A stretch of DNA of 41,172 bases, taken from positions 1 through 41,172 of the forward strand of contig CAIPEB010000102.1 of the NCBI GenBank assembly GCA_903863885.1, in the 5' to 3' direction. This document shows, in pieces, positions 17,878 to 25,191 of this stretch; within the stretch, counting starts at the first letter, position 1; each line of letters opens with the position of its first letter. A program made the translations under genes and the position numbers. Under the pieces are notes generated by a model. The model was given only the letters and a program-made list of their open reading frames with translations. It had not been told where the DNA came from and did not search any database. This DNA comes from an uncultured Planctomycetaceae bacterium. GTDB lineage: Bacteria; Planctomycetota; Planctomycetia; Pirellulales; Pirellulaceae.

Positions 17878-20784
17878 TCAGGGCGAGTCAGCCGGCCCGG
17901 TCTCGGCGGCAAGAAGGTCAGCCATATGGACACGCAATTGCCGCAGTTGTTGCTCCTGCTCAGCACTGAACGAACCGGACTTCTGCCCCAACGTGTCCAT
18001 CCAGGTAATCAATCGAGCCGAATCGTCCTGCGACAGTTTCACGTCGTAGTGGCCGCGCTGCAGCAGCTTGAGCACCGGGTTCATGCGGGCTTCACATTGC
18101 CCTGCGACCGATCGCTGCTCGCGGTATCGCCGGATCACCAGTTCCTTCAGGCTCGGCGTACCGTAGCCCACCATCGTGTCGTACGAACGCGACGGAGTCA
18201 GATCGAACGCTGCCCCTTCCGTGCCGGGCGCGTGGCAACTGACACACCGCTCGTTGAGCACAGGCTGAACAAGTGTCGCATAATCGAGCGGCCACGAACC
18301 TTCGGGGCCTGGAGTCAGCAGCGATGGTCCACGCAACACGGCTTGCACCAATTGGCTTGCCGGCGCGGTAGTGCGTTGTTCATGGCAGCCGATGCAGGTC
18401 TGAGTCTGGCCAGGCTGCAGGTAGACGCCGCTGCGCATCGTCTGCACGGCCATTCCCGACTCATCCAACGCCTGCATATACACGGTGACACCAGCCGGCA
18501 ACCGAAACCAGGCCGATCCGTCCGGCTCGACCGGCACCGTTCCCAATACGTATCGTCCGTTGTCGTGCGTAGTGACGCCGATCGACGGCGAGTCCATCGT
18601 GGGATGCGTCTTGACCGGCAACCCAACAACGCGCAATTGTTTGATAGATCCCGGCGCGACCGAATCTTTGAGCCCGGAGTATACATTCAACAACAACAGC
18701 TGACCTTCCTGCGCCACGCTGGTCGATTGCTGGCCGACAATCGGCGGTCGTGTGCGCGGCTTGACGGGCAGCGGATACTGGCTGCCCATCGTCGGATCGC
18801 GGTAGAGCAGGTTCAGGTTGCCAAACGCGTCATACAGGTAAACACCCAAAGTAGCCGTCTCGTTCGTTTCGCCTTGGAACTTCAGAGGCCGATCACTCCA
18901 CGCACAAAGCAAGTGCTCTTCGGAAAGCGGGTACGGATTCGCGTAGTACGTTTGGGGCCGCCCTTCGGACTCGGGAAAACACACTTCCGGCGTCAGACGC
19001 GTCAGCGCCGCAGGCGAGTCCGGACCGTAACGCGTATCGAGCAACACGAGGCTTCCGGCAGTGATGGAATGATGTCCCGAAGCGGTGAAGATCAATCGCC
19101 GCGATCCAGGGATGGAGCGTGCCTCGAAGAAACACTCGGGATTGCGTGTGAAATTGCCGTAGACGGCCTGTGCGCCGGTCCCATCAGGCAGGGTGGACCA
19201 GAGCCCCATGTTGTTCTGGCCATGACGGTCCACGTAATCCCATCGCGAGTAGATAATACGACCCTGGTCATCCACGCTCGGCGTCCACTCAAACATCTCG
19301 AACGCACTGATCGGTCTCAAGTTGCCGCCCGCCGCGTCCATCGTGTGCATCGTGTACACGGCACACGGCCGCTCGGGCCCTCCGCCGCACCGCACATACG
19401 AATCGGGCAATTCCGGGTGCGAGAGCGTTGCGGCCGCTGTACCCGCGGTACATTGAACGGCCTGTCCCCGGCGAGTGGAACAGAACAGGATGTCGCCGTT
19501 GGGCAGATAACGCCCGTCGAAGTCGTTGTACTTGCCGTGCGTCAGCTGCCGCAGGCCCGTGCCGTCGATGCGCACCTCGAACAGATGATAGAAGGAATCC
19601 TCGGGCAGACGCGTCTTGTCCAGCTTGTCGGGCCAATCGCTGAGGCCCGGATGGTGCCGGCACCAGGCAAACAGGATGCGCTGTCCATCATAGGAAATGT
19701 CGGGACGCAGCACATTGCCGGCCGGTAAACTCCCGGTCAGACATTGCAGACTCGCATGATCCGTCTTGAAATCATGCAGGACATACAGTCCACCGCCGGG
19801 TTGCGACCACCATCCCAGGTATTGATCCGACATGTGCGACCATTTGCCGGGTGCTCCGCGCACAATCACCAGATCGTTGAAATCAAGCAGCGGATTGGCC
19901 AACGCCAGTCTGCGGACGGCCCACCGCGCCCGGAAATACAGTTCACGCTGCAGCGAGTCACCGGCGTCAGTCGGTAGCTGTTTCAGAGCCGTCTGAACCT
20001 GCCGTAACGTTGCGATTTCGTCAGCGCACTGACTCTCCGCCGCGGCAACGTCCGCCCGCGGGCGCGCCGTATCGACCAGTCGTTGGAGGCTTGCTGCCAA
20101 TCGCAAGCCCTGTTCGACCACCGACAGTGTTGGATAGCGGACAACGTGGGCCCCGGTTTTGCGCGTCGACCACTCGCAGACACTGCTCTGTGTCGCCGGC
20201 CGGCCCGGTGCCACATTGCCGTCGGCGCCGGCCGCGTAGATTTCAACCTCGTCCAAGTGCAGGCAGTTCTTGCCCGGCACCTGCAGCTTGACGAAGCGTG
20301 CGGCCTTGCCGCCGAGATCAACGGTCAACGGCTTGTTATCGGGCTGCCCCAGGAACGCGGTGCCGTCGTGTTGATAAACCTGTGCAAACTGCTTTCCGTC
20401 ATTCGACAACAACACGGCGATCTGAGCTGAACGGCCGGCTGTGTGATCGCACCGGTTGAAGATCACGAGGCGCCCCAATGCTCGATCGGTACCCAGGTCA
20501 ATCTGCCACCAGGGGTTATCCTCGAGCGCCGTGTGAAATCCCCACTTGCCGTCTTTCACACCATCGCACGCGCCCGCTGCATCCTCTTCCGGCGCGACCG
20601 CCGTCACGCTGCGCACCGCATCCTGCCGCAGCCAGTCCGCCTCGATCTGTGCATGCGTCGGCGGTGCCGCGGCATCATCGGCCGACGTGCCCGGAACAAG
20701 ACCGGAAAGCAAGAGCACGGCCGGCAAGAATCGCGTGACGCCCCCGCCTGCCAGCCATCGAGTGATGCAACGGATCTTCCGCAT
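17878..20784 (-). CDS. Secreted F5/8-type C + PD40 / hydrazine-synthase-alpha-like di-heme protein
   Basis: This 968-residue protein has a signal peptide (FLPAVLLLSGLVPGTSA, cleavage near residue 35). A discoidin / F5/8 type C carbohydrate-binding-like domain spans about 55-185 (NPWWQIDLGTDRALGRLVIF). PD40 blades follow (FDGRYLPNGDILFCSTR, DDQGRIIYSRWDYVDRHGQ), then an HZS-alpha-like region (DGSAWFRLPAGVTVYMQALD). The haem motifs are CIGCH (797-801) and CVSCH (847-851). It shares the propeller and haem layout of the protein at 10002-12722, which lacks the discoidin domain. A weak ribosome site GGGAAG precedes the ATG. A periplasmic or extracellular redox role associated with a bound polymer is possible but inferred. 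It heads an operon with the propeller lipoprotein. Confidence 0.89.
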   Translation of the reverse strand: MRKIRCITRWLAGGGVTRFLPAVLLLSGLVPGTSADDAAAPPTHAQIEADWLRQDAVRSVTAVAPEEDAAGACDGVKDGKWGFHTALEDNPWWQIDLGTDRALGRLVIFNRCDHTAGRSAQIAVLLSNDGKQFAQVYQHDGTAFLGQPDNKPLTVDLGGKAARFVKLQVPGKNCLHLDEVEIYAAGADGNVAPGRPATQSSVCEWSTRKTGAHVVRYPTLSVVEQGLRLAASLQRLVDTARPRADVAAAESQCADEIATLRQVQTALKQLPTDAGDSLQRELYFRARWAVRRLALANPLLDFNDLVIVRGAPGKWSHMSDQYLGWWSQPGGGLYVLHDFKTDHASLQCLTGSLPAGNVLRPDISYDGQRILFAWCRHHPGLSDWPDKLDKTRLPEDSFYHLFEVRIDGTGLRQLTHGKYNDFDGRYLPNGDILFCSTRRGQAVQCTAGTAAATLSHPELPDSYVRCGGGPERPCAVYTMHTMDAAGGNLRPISAFEMFEWTPSVDDQGRIIYSRWDYVDRHGQNNMGLWSTLPDGTGAQAVYGNFTRNPECFFEARSIPGSRRLIFTASGHHSITAGSLVLLDTRYGPDSPAALTRLTPEVCFPESEGRPQTYYANPYPLSEEHLLCAWSDRPLKFQGETNETATLGVYLYDAFGNLNLLYRDPTMGSQYPLPVKPRTRPPIVGQQSTSVAQEGQLLLLNVYSGLKDSVAPGSIKQLRVVGLPVKTHPTMDSPSIGVTTHDNGRYVLGTVPVEPDGSAWFRLPAGVTVYMQALDESGMAVQTMRSGVYLQPGQTQTCIGCHEQRTTAPASQLVQAVLRGPSLLTPGPEGSWPLDYATLVQPVLNERCVSCHAPGTEGAAFDLTPSRSYDTMVGYGTPSLKELVIRRYREQRSVAGQCEARMNPVLKLLQRGHYDVKLSQDDSARLITWMDTLGQKSGSFSAEQEQQLRQLRVHMADLLAAETGPADSP

Positions 20785-20893
20785 AGATTGCTTCCCATTT
20801 CAATTCGCGACAAGGCGGCCACCACTTGCAGATTGTAGGTTCAAGACAGACGCGGTCCAATCAGCCAAGCGAGCGGACTCGGAATGGGCCTTC

Positions 20894-21228
20894 CTATCGT
20901 TGGATGGTGATGACCGCCGGCTTGTCCGTGAGCGGCTTGGTGATTTCGACGCTACCTTCACCGGCGGACTTCGATAGAACGGCGACCGGGGCGCTGCTCA
21001 CTACGTCCGCCGCTGCCCCCCGCGCACCTTCTACACCGGCGAATTTCCGCCGGACCGGCCGGTGACAAGGTCCTTGGCGTTGTCCAGGCGAAGCGTTCTG
21101 GTTCCCTTGGTAGCGTCGGCGGGGAGGTGGAGGTTTGCGCCAAGGCCGTAAAGGAAGTCGCTGCAGCACGGATTGTACGGGCGAGTGGCTTTGTGCTGCC
21201 CCGCCCGCCGCGGCAGCTCATGCTCCAT
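20894..21228 (-). pseudogene. Frameshifted remnant of an unidentified gene
   Basis: Two minus-strand frames join into one plausible C-terminal protein fragment. The first runs from the ATG at 21228 through LHLPADATKGTRTLRLDNAK to a stop near 21031. The second carries SSAPVAVLSKSAGEGSVEI and ends with DKPAVITIQR at the stop at 20894. Both parts read like the end of a secreted beta-rich protein, and the switch falls in the GC-rich CCGGCCGGTCCGGCGG stretch around 21050-21065. Its ATG overlaps the stop of the TPR gene by 11 bp. I cannot name the family. It could also be a chance pair of short ORFs. Confidence 0.35.
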
Positions 21229-24200
21229 CCGTCCCCCCAGATTTCCGAGACTGAGCCATCTTCGTGAGAAAACCTCTTGCGCGGGCCATTTTTCGGGGTG
21301 TCAGACGCGGACCGGTAGCGTTCAGCGACAGGTCAAAGCAAGTCGCGGCCTTTTCGGGCTGACCGCACTCCAGATAAAGCAAGCCTCGATTGAAATGCAA
21401 CCAGGCATTCTCCGGCTTGATCTGCAGCGACTCGGCGAAATCCTGCTCTGCCTCTTCGTAGCGCCCAAGGCCTGTCAGCGCTCGACCGCGGCCGTTCAGG
21501 GAGTAGGCCAACCCGGCTGAATGCCCCATCTCCCGGGCCAGTACGACTGCCCGGTTGAGATCTTCGAGCGCCTTCTCGTACTCCCCTAACTCGGCATAGA
21601 CGTGCCCTCGGCCACTGTAATAGGCCTCGTGTGTTTCTTCGGCAGTCGCAATGAGGTGGGAATAGTCGTCAACAGCTTCCACAAAACGTTCGGAATACCA
21701 GTACGCGGCAGCGCGGATCTGGTAAGCCTGCAAGCTGCCGGGATCGAGTTGGATGGCCTCGGTCGCAAAAGCCGCCGCTTGGTCATATTGCCGATTGTTG
21801 TGCGCGGCCGAAGCGTTTAACACGAGCCGATACACTTCCAAGCTTTCGGCATGCTCAGGTGCCGCATGCGTTGCTTCACCAAGGTCCTTTTCCGACTGTT
21901 CGAGATTGCCCAACTTCTCCCAGGCGACACTGCGCCCAATATATGCGAACGCAGCTTCCGGCGATTGCTCGATAATAGCCTCGAAGTCGTTGCGGGCTGC
22001 CCCGAACGCGCCCAGCGATAGGTTCAGCTGTGCCCTTTGGAACAAGGCCGGAATCAGCTCCGGGCGCACCTGCAACGCAGCATCCAGGTCGGCCTTGGCG
22101 CCTTGCCGGTCGTCGTCACGAAGCAGCAGATTGGTTCGGGCCAGGCGGCAGGCGACATTTTCGGGGTCGATTGCCAGCGCCTGGTTCAGATCGGCCAGCG
22201 ACTCCGCCGTATTTCCCTTCAGCAAATGCGCGTTGGCGCGACCTTGATACGCTTCGGCCATGCCGGGCGACGCGCGTACGGCGGCCTCGAAGTCCTCCAT
22301 TGCTGCGTCGACTTGTTCCGTCTTCAGTCGCAGGTAGCCCCGTTGGACGAGTGCTTCTCCCCAATCCGGATAATGGCAAAGCGTGGCCGACAAGTCGTCG
22401 ATCGCTGCCTCGTCCCGACCGAGCAGTGCGCGCAGTCGGGCGCGATGGTACAACGCACCCAGATCCTCGGGATCGAATTGCAGCGCGCGAGTCAGGTTCT
22501 CTTCGCCCTGCTCCAATTCCCCGGCCTCGGCTTTCGCCAGACCGAGCAACAGATAGACTCGCGCGCTCTCCACTCCCAGTTCGACGGCTCGCTCCGCGTC
22601 CTGCAGCGCCGCTTCATGCCGGCCGCTCTGGAGATGCACAGCAGCCCGCGCCACGTAGGCCACGCCAGCTTCCGGAATCTGACGGATAACGCCGTCACAT
22701 TCCTCCAATGCCAGTTCCAGTTTGCCCGCGTCGGTAAGACACTCCGCTCGCTGGATTTTCAACAGCGGGTGGTCGATACCATCCCGAGTCACTTCCGTAA
22801 GTACCTTCGCCGCTTCGTCCGGAACCCCTTTCGCCCGGAGAGCAGCTGACTTGATCAAGAGCGACTCAAAGCTCGGGCCAGCCGTACGATGGTACTGATC
22901 CACATCCGCGATCGTTTCGTCGAACTGCCGCGCGTCCATGTGCAGACGGGATCGCAGAAGATAGGCACCGGCCGAGTCGGCGTCCAGGGACAAAGCCGAG
23001 TTCAAGTCGGCCATCGCGCTCTGGAACTGTCCCATCGCCGTACGGGCCTGGGCGCGAACCAGGTACAGTCGCGGCTGTTCTTCGGTCGCGAGCGCCTGCG
23101 TTACCGTCCGGATCGCGTCCTCCGGCCGGCCCATTCTCAACTGCAAGTGAGCCAGGTAGCCGCGGGTCGCGGCGTCGGCGGGAGACTCAGCGAGGATCGC
23201 TTGGCACTCCGCGGCCGCACGTTCCAGTTGATCGGCCGCTTCAAGGCACGACACCCGCAAATGCCGAAACCGAACCTCCCCCGGGTGGCTTTCAACCAAC
23301 GAGTCCTGAATCGCGAGACTCTCGCGATGGAGACCCGTTGCTGACAGAACCTCGGCATGAAATACGGCCAGTTCCGTATCGTCCGGCAACTGCGCCCGCA
23401 GAGCTTCGACGTCTCGGACCGTGAACGCGACTGGCTCAGAGGGTGTCTCGATGTGGTGAAAGCGGCGCGCGATTTCCGCAAACGACAGTTCTTCGCAGGG
23501 GGCAGTGAGCCGCCACCAGTTAACGAGCGGTCGCTCGATTTGAGACTGGGCGCTGCTTTGGCCTCCGCGTATCCGGCGCTGCACGACGAACACAAAGGGA
23601 TATTCAACCGGCCAGCTTGGCAGGGCCGACAAGTTATGCAGAAGCCTGGCCGTCACGTTCACTGGCAGACCCTGAACCTCAAAGGCGTTCCGGTTTCCGG
23701 GCAGGACAGCGCAGACAACTTGAGCGTAGTACCTGCGGCCTGGAACAGTCTCCTGAAAGAAACGGATGATTGCTCTGTCCACAATCTCCACCATGGCGTT
23801 GCCGATGGTCAGAGGAATTTGACAGCGCATCAGTTCCGCTTCCGAATTCAAGCAAGCCGTCACCCGAGCGAACTTAACCGACTCGGCGAAGCGTTGGCGC
23901 ATCTGGAGAGGCTCGGCCGCCAAGCTGTAGCTCGCGGGCGCATACATCAGCGTGGCGTCCGGTATTGCCGCCAATAGATCACGGTATTCACTTACCCGTG
24001 CAAGGTTATCGGGCCGCGGCACCTTACTGCGACGGGCGGCCATTCGCGAACGCTGCATCTCGAGAAGAGCGACCGCGGCGACGACAAGACATGCCAGGGC
24101 CAAGGGAATATCCGGGGTCGCCACGAAAACGACTAACATCATGAGAGCCAGAGAGAGGATTGCCGCCGGCAAAACGGTCTCTCGTGCCAGTAACGACGCT

Positions 24201-24553
24201 CTGATTGCACAGCGGCGGCAGATCCTGACCGGCAGCAGGAGCGTGACATCCTCGTGCTGCAGCCAGACTTCGCACACGGACTCGGTCGACGCACGGCATA
24301 CAGAGCAATTGCGAGGCAGTCTTCCCAAGCGGAGCATCTCGTCGATCTGCCCAACCGCCCGGTCCAGGCAATCGGGAGATCGTTCAGTCGGGGATACCGC
24401 CGACCGTCGCGGCGTCGGTTGGGCCTTTTCGGCCGAACGGTCACCGGGTGTTATGACCGACGAACCGCGTAGCTTTTTACCGCAGTACGGGCAGCAACCG
24501 TTCCCGCCCGGAACGACGCGGGTGCGACAATGTCGGCACTTGACGGTGTCCAT
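21218..24553 (-). CDS. Membrane-anchored zinc-ribbon TPR-repeat protein
   Basis: I chose the ATG at 24553 because AAGGGGG lies about 6 nt upstream and the product then begins directly with a zinc ribbon; an ATG-like start at 24613 would add 20 unlikely residues. The product has 1111 residues. Cys6/Cys9 and Cys21/Cys24 form a zinc ribbon, and Cys83/Cys86 and Cys112/Cys115 form a second Cys cluster. Two hydrophobic segments follow (about 129-145 and 149-165). A mixed domain of about 200 residues comes next, then about 18-20 tetratricopeptide repeats from about 385 to the C-terminus (for example AYLLRSRLHMDARQFDETIA and ALYHRARLRALLGRDEAAID). TPR arrays bind proteins; the membrane hairpin would anchor the scaffold. 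No enzyme motif is seen. The upstream gap holds a YdcF-like remnant. Confidence 0.88.
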   Translation of the reverse strand: MDTVKCRHCRTRVVPGGNGCCPYCGKKLRGSSVITPGDRSAEKAQPTPRRSAVSPTERSPDCLDRAVGQIDEMLRLGRLPRNCSVCRASTESVCEVWLQHEDVTLLLPVRICRRCAIRASLLARETVLPAAILSLALMMLVVFVATPDIPLALACLVVAAVALLEMQRSRMAARRSKVPRPDNLARVSEYRDLLAAIPDATLMYAPASYSLAAEPLQMRQRFAESVKFARVTACLNSEAELMRCQIPLTIGNAMVEIVDRAIIRFFQETVPGRRYYAQVVCAVLPGNRNAFEVQGLPVNVTARLLHNLSALPSWPVEYPFVFVVQRRIRGGQSSAQSQIERPLVNWWRLTAPCEELSFAEIARRFHHIETPSEPVAFTVRDVEALRAQLPDDTELAVFHAEVLSATGLHRESLAIQDSLVESHPGEVRFRHLRVSCLEAADQLERAAAECQAILAESPADAATRGYLAHLQLRMGRPEDAIRTVTQALATEEQPRLYLVRAQARTAMGQFQSAMADLNSALSLDADSAGAYLLRSRLHMDARQFDETIADVDQYHRTAGPSFESLLIKSAALRAKGVPDEAAKVLTEVTRDGIDHPLLKIQRAECLTDAGKLELALEECDGVIRQIPEAGVAYVARAAVHLQSGRHEAALQDAERAVELGVESARVYLLLGLAKAEAGELEQGEENLTRALQFDPEDLGALYHRARLRALLGRDEAAIDDLSATLCHYPDWGEALVQRGYLRLKTEQVDAAMEDFEAAVRASPGMAEAYQGRANAHLLKGNTAESLADLNQALAIDPENVACRLARTNLLLRDDDRQGAKADLDAALQVRPELIPALFQRAQLNLSLGAFGAARNDFEAIIEQSPEAAFAYIGRSVAWEKLGNLEQSEKDLGEATHAAPEHAESLEVYRLVLNASAAHNNRQYDQAAAFATEAIQLDPGSLQAYQIRAAAYWYSERFVEAVDDYSHLIATAEETHEAYYSGRGHVYAELGEYEKALEDLNRAVVLAREMGHSAGLAYSLNGRGRALTGLGRYEEAEQDFAESLQIKPENAWLHFNRGLLYLECGQPEKAATCFDLSLNATGPRLTPRKMARARGFLTKMAQSRKSGGTDGA

Positions 24554-24619
24554 CGCTTGCCCCCTTGGAACGCTCGTCGCCGATTCGCGAACCCGGCGTG
24601 GCGAGCGACACACGTGGCG

Positions 24620-24914
24620 AATTGCGAATTAAACAATCATACGGATCGGACCGCACACCAAGGAGATCCTTGTTCGGCACAAGACAGTCCCGCGCAATGT
24701 CTGCCATGCGTCTGGCATCTGGACACCGCCGAGCAAGGACGCCGCCGCCTGTGACAAGCAACTTGGCAGCAGAGCCCCCGTGGAAAAACGCCGCTCCCCG
24801 GCGTGTGCGATGCTGGAGATCTGCGTCGTCGGCAGCGGCAACCACTGTGCCGAGATCCGCCTTCACCGGCGGTTCGCGAATAGAACGGAGGTCCGTGATT
24901 TCATCATCGGTCAT
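24620..24914 (-). pseudogene. Truncated YdcF / DUF218-family (ElyC/SanA-like) gene remnant
   Basis: From the ATG at 24914 the minus strand reads MTDDEITDLRSI, then PPVKADLGTVVAA, then AAFFHGGSAAKLLVTGGG, then PDARRMADIARDCLVPNKDLL. These match in order the N-terminal half of YdcF-like DUF218 proteins (KAD-x-IIVLG, AAELFHAG-x-AP-x-LLVTGG, EA-x-x-MA-x-IA). Similarity stops after about 98 residues, before the family's conserved second half, and the frame then runs meaninglessly into the start of the TPR gene. I read it as a 3'-truncated remnant. DUF218 proteins are usually membrane-associated and linked to envelope metabolism. Confidence 0.55.
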
Positions 24915-25191
24915 CACAGAGCACCCGAATGCCGCGCAGCCGACACGCCAACGTACACACCAGCTATCGACGCTCTGACCGGCATTATACCATCCGCCGC
25001 AGGCAGCCACTGCGAAGGGAACCCAAGCAGCCGCAATTCATAGGAAGAGTGACTTCTGAAACTCGATCCAAGAACCAGGAGGTCTCGGACGATTGCATTG
25101 TGGGGCGGCGCGGAATCAAAATACCCATCGGTTGGAAGAGCGGCGGCCCTGCTTGCCGCGTCCCACGTTCCCCTTGCGTTGGAGACACCCG

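Noticed and set aside
17926-19728. 600-codon plus-strand frame.
   Set aside because: Antisense to the F5/8-PD40 di-heme gene; the product is Arg/Gln/His-rich and unlike any protein family.
10002-20784. Hydrazine synthesis (anammox) as the function of the HZS-alpha-like proteins.
   Set aside because: No hydrazine synthase beta/gamma partner or other anammox gene is present, and similar paralogues occur in non-anammox planctomycetes.
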